DNA of 64,000 nucleotides from NCBI GenBank assembly GCA_018292915.2, contig JACVVK020000336.1, forward strand, positions 701,647-765,646. The letters run 5' to 3'. Each line of letters starts with the position of its first letter. Positions within the stretch are counted from its first letter, which is position 1. This DNA comes from Batillaria attramentaria. Lineage: Eukaryota > Mollusca > Gastropoda > Batillariidae. The translations under genes and the position numbers were made by a program. Under the pieces are notes generated by a model. It had not been told where the DNA came from and ran no database searches. It was given only the letters and a program-made list of their open reading frames with translations. Positions 1-11,656 of this stretch are shown here, one piece after another.

Positions 1-146
1 ACTGTCTGTAACCGGCACCCCACCTGACCTAGTGTTGACTGTCCGTCTGGACAGTGTGACGTCAGAGGATGAAGGCCGGTGGAACCTCAGTGTATCCAAT
101 GATGCTGGGTCTGGGTACGTGGAAATCTGGCTGACAGTTCCAGAAG
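1..146 (+). CDS. Receptor 1 exon, half-domain B (5' end cut by window)
   Basis: The exon reads in frame as the second half of an Ig-like domain, with the family motif GTPPDLVLTVRLD followed by DEGRW and SNDAGSG. It ends in phase 1 before a GTAAGT donor at 147. It aligns with the B exons at 1996-2144 and 41648-41796. Confidence 0.75.
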
Positions 147-3100
147 GTAAGTATCAAATAATGACATAAAAAAATACCGAATTAATTTTGTATGTACTTT
201 AAATGTTTGTCCTGTGATTTTACAGAGTCTTGTTTATAGCATATGACCAGCTTCAGTTTGACAATAACCGAACAATATGCTAAGTGGCGTGTATTTTTTC
301 AAAAAAATATATTCATTTGTCAGTACTTTAACATTCGGCACGACGGAAACAGTAGGTATCGGTATGAGGATTACATTTAACCAATAATTCTATTGATAAT
401 TTCATAGCAATAACTCAGTGTTAAGGACAATTAAGCGATCCATTCCCGGCTAAAAGTTTAAGACAGAGCAATTTCGATCTGGATAAGAAAACCCAAACAG
501 AATCTCAACGGAGAAAAGTGTATTTCTTCATAATTTCGGTAGTACTGCGGCTGTAACAGAATTTGCTGCTGCCAGCGTGACAGGTCTGTCTATGTACGTC
601 GAACAGAACATCTCAAAATCTTTTCAAACCCTTTAGTATACACGGGTGTATGCCATAATTGTAATAGGAGTAAGACCTTAAACTTACAATACCGCATCGA
701 ACTTTTATTCAACGTTTACAGAACCTGTTGCTGCCAGCGTGACAAGTCTGTCCATGATGGCTGGTGACAACAGCGTGACGTCTCCCGTAGACCAGAACAC
801 CACTGTTGACATCCTGTGTACCTGGGATGAAGGCAACCCTCCTGTCACTGCCCGCCTGTTGGACAGACACGGGGTAGAGATGGAAGGCAGCATCTACAGC
901 AGTGGACAGATCAGCTACAGGTTTCCTGCTGTGGGCTGTCACGACGCTGGTCTCATTCGCTGTGAGGCACCAGGAGCTAGTCACAACGAGACGGCAACAT
1001 TAATTGTAAAATGTAATGTATTTTTTTAAAAAAATTCTCTCTTCTTTCTTATCATTAGGTGCTTTGTTTTTTTGTGGTGGGGCGGGGTATTTCATAGTGT
1101 AAAAATGTGTAATTTGAAAGAAATAAGACAGCGTCCTTTGTTGACCATTGGTTGAACGTTTCACAGACAATTTGTCCAGTTCACTGCAATTGCCTGAAAG
1201 CTCTTCAAACACAACAAGACTACTTCATGTATTTACTTCATGTACCATACTCATCCAGACTGCTCCAGCGCAACCCTATTTATTTACAGTACAACCTCTT
1301 TTGGGAGACCACCTGCCTGTGCAGACCAATGTTACAATGATAATGGGTTGCACCCCTTCACTGTCTGAAGCTTCTTTTGGGTGGCCACCTCTTGGCTGAC
1401 AACAGGTTGTACTGTATTTTTTTCATCGTTTGGTCATTAAGGCGCTCCAACATTCGACCAGCACGAATCGAATGTGATCACGGTAGAATCAGGAGATGAC
1501 ATGCAAGAACAGTTTCCAGTCCGAGCGCACACGAGGAATGTTGACAAGTGTCTGCTACACAAGTACACGTCTAAGACACATGGATTCAGAGACGGGACGT
1601 TCACACTCGGCAGCTGTACAGGGTGAGGTTACATTGTAGTTCGCGTAGCTCATAGACAACTGTCTTTGCTCAATACCATAACTTAGAGTATCAGAAAAGA
1701 GTTACAAAGAGAATGAAACTTCAGGTGTTTGTCAGCAAAGCAGCTTGCTACTTGCTGATTACAATCAGCTGCAGTCATGATAGTCTAACGCCAAACAAAC
1801 CGCGACTGGTTTTGCTGTTGTTGTTGTTGGTGTTGTTACCCAAGTTGTTTTTGTTTTTGTTTTTTTGTCTATTCGCTGTTTTTAGATATTTTCTGTACAA
1901 CTGCACAAAAAATTGTTGAGAAAAAAAAAACAAGACAGCAAACAGCAGCTACTGCTAATACTATGTTCCCTAAAAATACTTGATTCATGTACCAGTCTGG
2001 TTGATCTGACTGGTACCCCACCTGACCTGGTGCTGACTGTCCGGTTGGACAATGTGAGGAAACAGGACGAGGGACAGTGGCGGCTGGAACTCACCAATGA
2101 TGCTGGAACTGGACTTCTGGAGTTTTCACTCATCGTCACAGACAGTAAGTTCCAGTCAGTTACATCAGCATCACGAATGAAAGAAGGTGGGAGTAATTAT
2201 CAAGTTCATGTTCAATGTATTTCCAGAAACCCCATCACGGGGTATATAGATGACCTGCAATAGGTTAGTGTACCCCACAATTGTCAACTTTCTCGTGTTT
2301 ATTAAAGGGCAAGGCAAGTCAAGTGCAATGTTGGGTTTAGGGGATAGATAGTGATGTCCTAGACGTCTGCAGCCCAAAAGATTTGAACACGAATACACCA
2401 TTCAGCATTTGTCACACCAAACGGCAGCCGAAACGCGATACCATGGAGGCTGCCATGTTGATCCTAGCAGTGACGTCACTCCCCCACTCAGCAGCAGGCG
2501 AGATTCTGACACTGTGCGTGCAGGTGTGCCTGCTACACGTTTTAGGCGTGCTATTTCTGGCTCGTATACACACTTTGCTTATTTCCTGAAAGCTAGAATG
2601 GATTTGGGGATAGCTCCCTATAATTTCGAGCCAGAATATTCTGAGGAAGAGCTTAGTAAGGGGTCAGGCAGAAAACAGTGGTGACGATGGGGAAAAGCCG
2701 ATTGTTGAGAACGAGTGCAATTGTGGGAGATGCGTGTTTGACAAGTGAAGCAGCAGCATCGTTCGCAAAAGCGCCAGTGAAACAATCCGGGGTAAAATGA
2801 TCTCCACAAACGAGGTCAGTCTCGATTGTTCCAGGCGTATTCCTGCACTCGGCGGGGCAAGCGAGCCTTCTTCAAGGTCTCCAACCATTTTGCACACAAC
2901 CTCATTTTTCGTTTGATTTGTTTAGATTCGGAAATTCAAGAAAGCTTTTGTGGCTTCCATCTGCATTCTTACACATGCCCTGTTTGCTGAAACAACCAAA
3001 CGCTTTGCACTGTGGCATCTCGAACACAAAATAATACTGTGGAACAACCCGTTCAAAGCGGGCACTGCCGACAGTGGTGGTGGAGTGACGTCACCGTCAG

Positions 3101-4686
3101 CACCTTTCCCGTCTCATTCACGAAAGAGTGCGGCAACATGCCGCAGCCCAGGAACCGAAAGCAGAGGGTGTTTTCGGCGCATTTTTGAGTAAATGGTACT
3201 TTGTTCACGAAAAATTTTGCTGTCTAACAGCTTAGGACCTCAATATTTGTCATTTAAACCCAATAGTGCTCTTGACTTGCCGATAGTGGTGACGGCAATA
3301 GTGCTCTTGACTTGCCGATAGTGGTGACAGCCGTTCAGTGCCTTAGCCGACGCACTACCTATCAGTACACCAATCGATCCAAACATTTTTTGTCCATACA
3401 AGTTTTTGTATTTATCACTGACACTTGACACTTTTTCAGGTCAATGGAAAACAATAACAGGAGCTTGCGTCGCAGGATTCGTCTTTCTCCTTGTCATCAT
3501 TACCACCGTGTGTGCCCGAAAATATACCATTCGTGAGTTTCCATGGTCATTTACAAGGAAAAGTGTCGTCAAACCACTATACATTGAATAATTACATCTA
3601 AAACAAACATATCCTCGTTGACTTATCATGCAAAAGATTGAATTAGTTTTCATGTTTTCAAGTTGGAAAGAACAATGCATTTTTCAGCTTTGACGGATGC
3701 TATGATTGCGTAAATAATTACAGGGAAGAGAAGGCGCACGAAGCCACCCCAGCCCGGACTGGAACTGGTCATGCAGAGTCGACATGACGTACCCGAGGAG
3801 GACGGGTCTAACCAGAGTGTACATTTGTACTGTGATGCCGACCCTCCTGCTTCTGATGGGGCAGATGCTGCTGGTCAGTAAGACTGTGTAATAATAAAAA
3901 TATTAATAACAAACGTGCGTATCATTGCCAAGTCCTTTGCCTGCAGTTTATTGTTAATTTACTATTATCATAACTGGAAATGTCAATGCATGAGAATTTA
4001 TTTTCGAATGTAGCTTTAAGTAACTTTTAGGTGATACAGAAAGGAGAGGGTTGTCGGCCTTAGATAAATACTTCCGTATACCTAGGCTCGAAGCATCCAT
4101 GGTGGACAGCAGAAGACAATGTCTTTTGTTACGTAGCAACACTTTTCGGGAGGGCAAAAATATAAACTAACTCATTCATGACATTATCGATGATATAGCT
4201 TTCGTTGGAGGACAATACACATAAGAACGTCGGTATATATGGCGCTTCTTGTAAAGTAATGTAGATCGCCAGCAGTAAATATTACTGATATGTATAGAAC
4301 CAAGGAGGATTTCTGAGGACACTAACAACTTGTCTTCTTGTTATGAAGCAGAGGACGTTCCGCCCCCAGTGTGCCACGGACCAAGGAACCCTTCTGACGA
4401 CTACCTAAACCCATCAGCGTCACGTGACGAGATAGAGGAGGAAGGAAGCGAGTGGAAGACTGTACCTTTCTACCAAAACACACAGATCAGGAATGTCGGT
4501 GCTACAGCGGCAGCAGCACATGACAGTGCCAAGACACAAGACGAGGTATCACCATCAGACAGTACACCGACTGCGAGTGGGGTTTCAAAGAACTCACACA
4601 CTGAGAACTGTAATACTGACGTTGATGAGACCTGCTATGTCGCGTATGATCCGAGACTTTACGAGAACACAAAGCCTCGCCATTAA
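1..4686 (+). CDS. Receptor 1: Ig-like single-pass membrane receptor (5' end outside window)
   Basis: This spliced gene is partial at its 5' end. Its inferred exons are <1-146, 722-1012, 1442-1622, 1996-2144, 3440-3532, 3724-3873 and 4352-4686 (stop TAA). Every intron is GT-AG and all phases match, giving 400 codons from 722 plus one carried base. The order is half-domain B, full domain D2, half-domain A, half-domain B, membrane segment, and a two-exon cytoplasmic tail. D2 has canonical Ig cysteines (LCTW near its start, IRCEAPG near its end). The membrane exon is a hydrophobic stretch followed by ARK. The tail has three YxN motifs (YLNP, YQNT, YENT), which fit the Grb2-type SH2 consensus if phosphorylated. 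Receptor 3 has the same exon plan, which supports this model. The B exon at the left edge implies at least two D3-type domains in the full protein. The function is not known; a cell-surface recognition role is inferred. Confidence 0.75.
147..721 (+). other. Receptor 1 intron
   Basis: This AT-rich intron lies between a GTAAGT donor and a TTTACAG acceptor. A short stretch near 557-590 resembles the start of the next exon (tgctgccagcgtgac), so it may be a decayed duplicate of that exon's first bases. Nothing else is recognisable. Confidence 0.6.
722..1012 (+). CDS. Receptor 1 exon, domain D2 (C2-like Ig)
   Basis: This is a phase 1-1 exon of 291 nt that encodes a whole Ig-like domain. It carries the motif CTWDEGNPPV, then DAGLIRCEAPG, then TATLIVK, which are canonical B-strand and F-strand cysteines. 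The acceptor is TTTACAG and the donor is GTAATG. Domains at 18983-19276 and 39899-40207 are its paralogues. Confidence 0.8.
1442..1622 (+). CDS. Receptor 1 exon, half-domain A
   Basis: This phase 1-2 exon of 181 nt starts with a junction Cys-Ala-Pro and carries the family motif RAHTRNVDKC, with a second Cys near its end (GSC). The acceptor is ATTAAG and the donor is GTGAGG. It aligns with exons at 31820, 40617 and 40997. Confidence 0.72.
1996..2144 (+). CDS. Receptor 1 exon, half-domain B
   Basis: This phase 2-1 exon of 149 nt encodes LTGTPPDLVLTVRLDNV, then DEGQWRLELTND. It completes the domain begun by the exon at 1442. At the position where an Ig F-strand cysteine is expected the residues are Trp and Leu. 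The donor is GTAAGT. Confidence 0.8.
2598..2745 (+). pseudogene. Fragment resembling the P2X7-like (ballast) domain
   Basis: One frame encodes APYNFEPEYSEEEL. A shifted frame just downstream encodes ECNCGRCVF. The pair PYxFEP...E and CxCGxC is typical of the P2X7-like intracellular domain found in many invertebrate repeat-associated genes. Stops and a frame change show it is not intact. The homology is judged by eye only. Confidence 0.4.
2700..3018 (-). pseudogene. THAP-type zinc-finger remnant
   Basis: The minus strand from an ATG at 3018 reads MPQCKAFGC, then SHKSFLEFPN. After a frame change it reads CAKWLETLKKARL, and after another VCGDHFTPDCF. This is the C-x4-C ... W ... C-x2-H layout of THAP DNA-binding domains, which are common in P-element-like transposases and host genes. 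At least two frameshifts or stops interrupt it. Confidence 0.5.
3440..3532 (+). CDS. Receptor 1 exon, transmembrane segment
   Basis: This phase 1-1 exon of 93 nt encodes QWKTITGACVAGF, then a run of V, L and I, and ends with basic residues (ARK). It aligns with the membrane exon of receptor 3 (44385-44468). The acceptor is TTTTTCAG and the donor is GTGAGT. Confidence 0.75.
3724..3873 (+). CDS. Receptor 1 exon, juxtamembrane tail
   Basis: This phase 1-1 exon of 150 nt begins with a basic stop-transfer stretch (KRRRTK) and contains EEDGSNQSVHLYCDADPPA. The aligned exon in receptor 3 (44850-44999) has the same length. Intron retention would add only Gly-Gln before a stop. Confidence 0.75.
3874..4351 (+). 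other. Receptor 1 last intron, with possible poly(A) signal
   Basis: An AATAAA lies at 3893-3898, only about 20 nt after the donor. Reading into the intron gives an immediate in-frame stop. The same layout occurs in receptor 3, so a tail-less isoform is possible. No other feature is visible. Confidence 0.45.
4352..4686 (+). CDS. Receptor 1 terminal exon, cytoplasmic tail
   Basis: This exon has 335 nt and ends in TAA. It encodes an acidic, Ser/Thr-rich tail with DDYLNP, FYQNTQIRNVG and YDPRLYENT. All three YxN motifs are conserved in receptor 3. The equal length of this exon in both genes supports the reading frame. Confidence 0.82.
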
Positions 4687-5270
4687 TGTTCTCGGTCCAA
4701 GCAGAAAGACGGATGTGGACAATGAAATTAACTTAAACCATAAGTTTGGCTGTACAGATACCATTTTAATTCAATGTTTGGATTTTCTGCTGATTAAGGT
4801 GTTAAGTCGTGCTGCAGTTCTACCAAATATAATGTGAGATGTCACAAAAGCGTTTCGGTAAACAAAGAAGCCAGCAAAATGCATAGCTTTTAATAATACA
4901 AGGACGTATGTTCTTAAACCGGGGGGGGGGGGGGGGGGGATTTTACATAATTACAGTCATCATTTAGAAGTGAGCCGTTGGGAGAATTTGCTGGGAAAAT
5001 GACTAGTGTGTGCAGATCATGAATTTCAGACAAGAAAATAATCAAAATTATCAGCAACAACAACAAAAACAACAAACCGAATTGGAAATAATTTATTCAC
5101 TGCGCTCTTGGTGGAATGAATTAATACACAGAGAAGCAGAGTATTTCGCTTCTACATTTGTCGATTGCTGCATGATGAGAGAGAGAGAGAGATAGAGATT
5201 AAAACAATAGAATAAGTATTAGGTGGCAGCAGCCCAAATTTCCCGAAAGGGATAATAAAGTAGTAAAAAA
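4687..5270 (+). other. 3' flank of receptor 1
   Basis: This is probably 3' UTR followed by intergenic DNA. It contains a run of 19 G at about 4921-4939 and a CAA-rich stretch near 5055. No gene is seen. Confidence 0.5.
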
Positions 5271-5444
5271 CAGAGAGAGAGGGTGGGTGGGTGAATGGGG
5301 GGTGTGGGGGGGGGTGTTTAACGTCCTTTTCCAACACATTCGGGTGATATCAAAGATGGGCAACGAGTAAAAAGCCTGCACAATATTTGGCCCCAGCCGG
5401 GATTCGAACTCACGGCTCGAGGATTGGAAGTCCAACGCTCTACC

Positions 5445-5482
<38 letters not shown>
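5271..5482 (-). mobile_element. tRNA-headed SINE (family 1), minus strand, inserted in a (GA)n tract
   Basis: The reverse strand carries a tRNA-like head with a B box (GAGTTCGAATCCC). It continues through CTGGGGCCAAATATTG to the family tail (GGAAAAGGACGTTAAAC) and a CACCC-rich end. The first bases of the head are missing, and (GA)n flanks the copy on both sides. Related copies lie at 32337, 43049 and 61086. Confidence 0.75.
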
Positions 5483-5485
<3 letters not shown>

Positions 5486-5926
5486 AAAACTTCATGAATT
5501 ACTGATGTATGACTGTATTGGATGTAACGGTTGTTTTAGTTGTTCGGTTTATGGCTTATACTGAAGTAAGCCCATGTACAAAGGTTAGGTCATGTCTGGT
5601 TGCTCGTATGTGTAAGTGTGATTCTTTATCAGCGACGATTTCTTTTTGTTGTATGACCATGAAATTTCTTTTTACATCATAAGTCGTTCCTTTTACATCA
5701 TGTTAGAAAGTAAAAGTTAACTTCGGGTGCTTCAAATTCTATCTTACAGCAAGCTGCCTCGTGATGACACAAAATACTCGTATGCAGTTCTCTGCCAGAG
5801 TCGAGTTCAGTTGTAACAGTTACATTTTTATAGCCACTGTTTGCGTCTATGTATTCCTCTTGATTTTGTAAGTAATTGTTGTACTTTTATTGTTACTCTT
5901 AAGTGAGCTGTTTTATTATTTATCAT

Positions 5927-5963
<37 letters not shown>

Positions 5964-6120
5964 CTGTGTGTGTGTGTGTGTGTGTGTGTTTGTGTGTGTG
6001 TGTTTCCTAGATTACTTAATGTTGCTTAAATATTTTGTTTGATATGACCACCGCACATCAATTTCCCTTCTGGGGAGATAAGGTGGTGCTTATTCATCTA
6101 TTAGCCGCATTTCACATGAC
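5483..6120 (+). other. Intergenic DNA with (TG)n
   Basis: No gene is seen. A compound (TG)n microsatellite occupies about 5929-6003. Confidence 0.5.
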
Positions 6121-6129
6121 CAATCATGA

Positions 6130-6990
6130 AATCTGGACTTGCGTCTCAAGAGCAACTTTGGTATCTGTGGCTGCGCGCTGTTTTGGTTCAGGTCTTACCT
6201 GACTGACAGATCCCAGACTGTATCCGTCAGTTAACGTCATTCAGTACCTGCACCCCTCCGTATCGGGGTTCCCCAGGGTTCTGTACTTCGGCCTGTGCTG
6301 TTTTACCTCTACGTTCACCCGCTGTTGAGTATCGTTGACAGTCACTCAATGTCCCATCATGGATACGCTGATGATACTCAGCTGTACAAGTGTAGCAGAG
6401 TCAGTCAGGTCCCTGCCATCATCCAGGATGTTAGTAACTGTATATCTGACGTCAAGTTGTAGAAGACACACAACAAGTTCAAGTTAAATGACGACAAGAC
6501 TGAAGCACTTCTTGTCGCCTCTCCTAGAGTTTTCCGGGTCTCTCTCCCACAGTAAATGCTCATCGAGGACAGTAAAACTCAGTTTTCTGACACCGTAAAG
6601 AACCTGGGTGTCACTCTCGATAATGCAATCTCCATGCATCGACATGTCAGTAACATTTGCCGGGCTGCTAATCTTGAGATGCGAAGGATTGGTCGTTTGC
6701 TTTCTGCTGTAGCTACCAACACTCTATTTTGTGTGTGCTTTTGTACCGTCAAAATTGGATTACTATAATTCTTTCTTGTTGTCTGAAATATCTCCTTCAC
6801 AAGCTTAAAAAATTCAAAACAATGCTGCCCGTCTTGGAAAAACAAATCTGATCACATCTCCCCCTGTCCTCGATTCTTTCCTCTTGCTACCTGTGCAGTC
6901 CCGCATTCGGCACAAAATGACGTGTCTGTGCTACAATTCCCTTGCTGGTACAGGCCCTGCATATCTGGCCAGTTACTAACTCTTTATCAT
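6130..6990 (+). pseudogene. Decayed CR1/L2-like LINE reverse transcriptase
   Basis: Broken frames encode WFRSYLTDRSQTVSVS, GVPQGSVL, the catalytic box YADDTQLY, KLNDDKTEALL and KNLGVTLD. A region near 6800-6990 resembles the usual C-terminal part of such RTs. Several stops and frame changes show it is dead. The family call rests on recognised RT motifs. Confidence 0.75.
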
Positions 6991-8130
6991 CCATAGCGGC
7001 CTTTTATAATTCTTCTGTTTAATAAGTGTCTGTATTGTTCTAGTACTGGATAAATCATGTGACACAGAGCACGACATCACACGACAATCAAGCATGGTTC
7101 CCTGGAAGAAGGTTCTTTCTTTCAGATGGAAAGAACAAAGATATAACCTTTTTGGAAGAAAACTATCGTCATCGATGTATTACTACTCTTCGGCGAGAAC
7201 TCGCTCCCTATGTCAACACAATCGACGACGGAATTTGGTATTTGCAACTTCATAAATTCGTTGTTCAAGTACAAAATGACAGTAGCCTGTACCTAACAAG
7301 CACTGCTTATTCAAATTCCGGACAGTTTTAACCAACACTTATCAAAAACCGTTCTCAAAAAGTTCAGTCGAAGCTGGCGTCTCACCGATTACATGTATGC
7401 TTTTTACTGACTTGGCTGACCGTGGCATGCCGGACGCCAATACCGCTACTGAAGTTCAAGACGACAGCAAACTGTACCTAACACACACTGCGTATTCAAA
7501 TCGTAAGCAGTTTCAAGGCTATGAAACCCCAAACCTGTGACATAAAGCTGAATAGAATCGGGTCGGTGCAGTCGTCTGCTATCGGTGCAGAGAATGGCAG
7601 CGGATTTGTTGTCTAGATAGATCTCCGACTGAACAGAAGCTTCTTGAATCGTAAAATGTAGCTTTTGGTGGAAGGACACTTTAATCGGTGTACATGTACT
7701 ACAAATATTAGAATAAACACTCACAAAGCTTCATAAGCTAAGGCTCAGGGTTGATTTGCGTCTTGGATCAAAATACTCGTCGGTATACAACAGCTTGATG
7801 CGGAATAACAGCTAAATACACACGATCCAGACAGCTCAGGTCTTCCTTTGACTCACGTGTCCCTCGTATTCCAAATGTTAGAACAAAGACAAATGGTCCT
7901 GTCTTGGTTTCTTTTAGCTCTTGCTAGTTTAATTTCTGTTACTAGTTCTTTCTCTTTCTTATAGCTCTTTAAGTTTTTTAGTCCTTTTAGCCTTGTACTC
8001 GCTTAGAGCTCACTGAGAATAAGCGCTTTGTAAGTATCTATTATTATTATTTCGAAGTTCTCTTCAGTCCTTAATGACGTTTTTGGAGTTAGTTTGGAAC
8101 GCAGCCTAGCCTTTCTTGATACTGAGTGTG
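6991..8130 (+). other. Repeat-like DNA downstream of the LINE remnant
   Basis: A 70-bp segment at 7258-7329 recurs imperfectly at 7445-7512. An end resembling a LINE 3' tail (gcgctttgtaagtatctatt followed by ATT repeats) lies at about 8020-8052. No intact gene is seen. Confidence 0.4.
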
Positions 8131-8139
8131 TATAATAAA

Positions 8140-8540
8140 TAATTATGTACTTCAATATTCTTGTGGCCTATACGTGTTTGTGGAACACGCTAAGTCTTTA
8201 ATTAGTTATTATGTACTTCATTATTCTTGTGGTCTATACGTGTTTGTGGAACACGCTGTCTTTAATTAGTTATAATGTACTTCATTATTCTTGTGGTCTA
8301 TACGTGTTTCTGGAACACGCTAAGTCTTTAATTAGTTATTATGTACTTCATTATTCTTGTGGTCTATACGTGTTTCTGGAACACGCTAAGTCTTTAATTA
8401 GTTATTATGTACTTCATTATTCTTGTGGTCTATACGTGTTTCTGGAACACGCTAAGTCTTTAATTAGTTATTATGTACTTCATTATTCTTGTGGTCTATA
8501 CGTGTTTCTGGAACACGCTAAGTCTTTAATTAGTTATTGC
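8140..8540 (+). repeat. 66-bp minisatellite, about six copies
   Basis: Each unit carries atgtacttcattattcttgt and ends tctttaattag. Unit starts at about 8341, 8407 and 8473 give a 66-bp period. One early unit lacks 4 bp. Because 66 is a multiple of three, the array makes a spurious repetitive ORF. Confidence 0.9.
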
Positions 8541-9940
8541 ATGCGACTGTTGATATTGTAGATATGCCATTTTAGTTTACAACACAACAAACAATGACAA
8601 GGATGACAAGGAATAACTTACAAAGTTTCCGTATAGCAATCTGTCGCTGTTGATATCTGCTTGTATTGCTTACTTACGTTCAGCAGTTGTGTTTTGTTAA
8701 GGTTTATGTTTACATCGTTTTTTGCTGATGATGCTACCGTACGATGGATGTTGTGTCAGGTTTCCCTATGTGGGATATTAAAGTTTTCTCGTTTCTCAAC
8801 TTTTCATGTGGGCGTATAAGAAAATCATTTTATCTCATCCTATATGTTTTGAACTGTCTTTGTATGTGTATTTCATACTAGGAAAATGATGAAGCCAATT
8901 TTGTTTTAGTAAATAAAGAAATCGTTAAATCATATATGGTCTTATGTTATTATGTTGTACCTTTCTTTTGGCTGGTTTGACTGTTTGTTTGATTGATTGA
9001 TACTTGACTGGCTGATTGTCTGACTGGTCGATGTTTGGCCTATGTTCGACGTAGTTGGTAGGAAAATCACCGCATTGAGTCATCTACTGACAATAGCAAA
9101 ACTGATAGTTTCATGAACGCCCTCATGCCAGTGACAAACAATGCATTTTACATTGAATTGTCGGAAACGAATGTAAAGGTCACGTGTTTTGGGAAGGGGA
9201 GGTGGGGCAGAGGATTTGGTTTTTTATTTTTTTTTATTTTTTTGATTCAACAGTGAGGTCAGACATTGTATTTCCTTTTTAAATAATGAACCGCCCATAT
9301 TACTATTGTTTAAGATAAGTATTTCCCTGTAGACAACACCAATAACAGTATTGTTGTAATGGTTACTCATCGTAATGTATGTACAGACGTCGTGGAAAGT
9401 TCCATGACCCAAACGTACGTGTGTGTGTGTGTGTGTGTGTGTGTGTTCCGTTCACCACGAGCGGGACGGATTTTCTCGAAAATTCTATACTATTGTCTAT
9501 AGACTAGAGTGTTACAAGTGGCTACATTCTTGCTACAGTTCGTTGTAGATGGCGCCGTGTGTGTAGTTTCCGTCTTTACAATAACGCCTCGTTTGTGCAC
9601 CACCTCACACCTGACTCACTCTGACAAGGCTGTACTCTCATACTGAAACTGGATTACCCAAATTGTGGGAAGTACGCATTTCCCTGTACGACAACAACCC
9701 ACATAAAGTCTAGTTTATGCTGTGACAGTTAGCTGGAATAAATGTCATGGGTCGCGTTAGTTCGAAAGTGATTAAACAACACAGGGATGAGGTTTTTATC
9801 GGTCATTGCTACACAAACAAATAAGCGAAAAACAAGCAAACAAACACAGCAACAAACAACAACAACAACAAAACAAAAACAAGAACAAACGAAAACAGCG
9901 AATACAAACAATTCAAAGATAACAATGTAAAGTAAGACGT
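8541..9940 (+). other. Intergenic DNA
   Basis: No gene is seen. There is a TTTTTATTTTTTTT tract near 9220, a (TG)n at about 9419-9445 and AAC-rich sequence near 9830-9910. Confidence 0.5.
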
Positions 9941-9944
9941 TGAA

Positions 9945-9999
9945 TCTCTCTCTGTATGACGACTTGCCTGACGTCAAATGTTTAGTTCACGGAACTGAC

Positions 10000-10074
<75 letters not shown>

Positions 10075-10098
10075 AGAGAGAGAGAGAGAGAGAGAGCA
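9945..10098 (+). repeat. Repeat-family end with (CT)n(CA)n(GA)n tail
   Basis: Sequence from about 9945 (tgacgtcaaatgtttagttc) is nearly identical to 42960-43012, and both run straight into (CT)n. Here the tail continues as (CT)n, (CA)n, then (GA)n. The CT and GA blocks are complementary and could pair. Confidence 0.7.
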
Positions 10099-10245
10099 CA
10101 CGCTTTTTCCTCCTTTACGAGATTCAGAAATTTAATTCGGTGTTTCCGTTTCCAGCGGGTGAGAAGGCACCTTTTCGTGAAAATGGAACTTTACAGAATG
10201 GCCTTTTACCGTATAACGCATTTAAAGAAACCGTGACAACTTGAT

Positions 10246-10345
10246 GTGCGTGTGGATGGGGAAAGAAATCTTTCCATTGTCACGCTGACTCAATTTAAAG
10301 CCCATTTGAAGACCTACCTCTTTAGGCAAGCTTTCGAGCTTTCGT
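10246..10345 (+). pseudogene. LINE ORF2 C-terminal fragment
   Basis: The frame reads LTQFKAHLKTYLFRQAFEL, which matches the common end of CR1/L2-type ORF2 proteins (FKxxLKTxLFRQAF). Only this end is present. Confidence 0.6.
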
Positions 10346-10975
10346 CTGACCACTGTTTCATCGGCACTCAGAGTGAGAGTGTGTGTGTGGGGGGGGGGGG
10401 GGAGGGGATGGGGCGAGGGGAGGGGATAAATATAAATGCCCTTAAAACAGACCTAAAAGGTCAAAGGAAAACCTAGTTAGGGTTTGTTAGCAGGGTTGAC
10501 AAGTTTTGTGTTTGCTGTTGTTAGTTTGTATGTTTAGTTTTGATTTGTGATTTTATTAGTATTTTCTAGTCTTGCATTTCAAAACCGAGGTTTGATCATT
10601 CGCACTCGTATCGGTCGGTGAGAAGAGAATCAAGTCTTCTCCACATGCCCTTTTGAGTATTTCTTTCTTTCGGGATGTATGTATGGGAGCAAAAAATGAA
10701 ACATTCTGAGAGAAAGAGTAAATCCAGGCCATGCCAAAAACCAATGTGAGGAATCATGATGTGAGAGAAAAGGTCAAATTGACCAGGACAGGTACTTACA
10801 TAAGCATGGAATCAAGTTCATAAAAACTAATAATAATAATAATAAAATGGGGGAGCTCAGGGCGCCTTACAAAGAACGCACACCCACTCACCCAGAAACA
10901 CACACGACATGCCTCCCCACATACATTTAACTAAAAACACATGATGTGCAGCATCATACACGGGCTGCCCCTGGC

Positions 10976-11015
<40 letters not shown>

Positions 11016-11656
11016 CCAGGAAAAAAATGAGGAAATCCGCTGCTGCGCCAAGCGAAGTCTGTCTTCTTAGAGCAAAACTAGCGTGATGAGCTGGACACTG
11101 AGACATCAGACAAAAGGAGGAAGCTGACAGCGTGCGAAATTGGGTCAGGCTGGAGGCTTGCACTGATGTTTATGCATGAGCGTGGCCTCGGCGCTAGCCG
11201 CCTACAGAAAATAAAGCCATGCCAGAGCCATAAATAGCCTTGCGCTTGTGAACGGCACGCAACTTGTTTTGTTTTAATTTCTGTATCTGTCCGGCTCTGA
11301 AAGTCTGGAATATTAACTGAAATCAAAACTGTTTTACTTGTAAAAGAAGGAAGATGCTTCTGAATATATAATTGTATATATTTAAGATCATATTTTTTTC
11401 TTGTGTGGGTGAAGTTACTGGGATTCAGCCTATAAATGGATGTGAAATGAAAACAGTTTATTTATTATTTTTTTTTATTATTTTCTGCCGAAGGCGGAAG
11501 ATGTTATCGCACAAACATTTTCGTGTGCAATACGAAAGAATTTCGATTAGAAAGTCACGAACCCAGGTTGCTTATGTTTAGTTTTAGTGTTTCGTGGAGC
11601 GATTAGTCGTACATAGTCAAGTGAAGCTTAGAAAGGACGGAAAACTGAAATTCAAA
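10346..11656 (+). other. 5' flank of receptor 2
   Basis: No gene is seen. A LINE-like tail on the minus strand lies at about 10826-10880 (gcgccttacaaagaa next to ATT repeats), and a (CA)n lies at about 10978-11014. The promoter of receptor 2 may be here; I could not place it. Confidence 0.4.

Larger units (their letters stand above)
2145..3439 (+). other. Receptor 1 intron with mobile-element debris
   Basis: This 1.3-kb intron contains decayed fragments described separately (P2X7-like on +, THAP-like on -). It also has a 33-bp direct repeat at about 3260-3292 and 3296-3328 (sharing tgctcttgacttgccgatag). Confidence 0.6.

Noticed and set aside
8140..8540. CRISPR array
   Set aside because: The units are contiguous with no unique spacers, and the context is eukaryotic.
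8211..8561. 116-residue repetitive ORF
   Set aside because: It is the translation of the 66-bp minisatellite and has no start context, domain or splice evidence.
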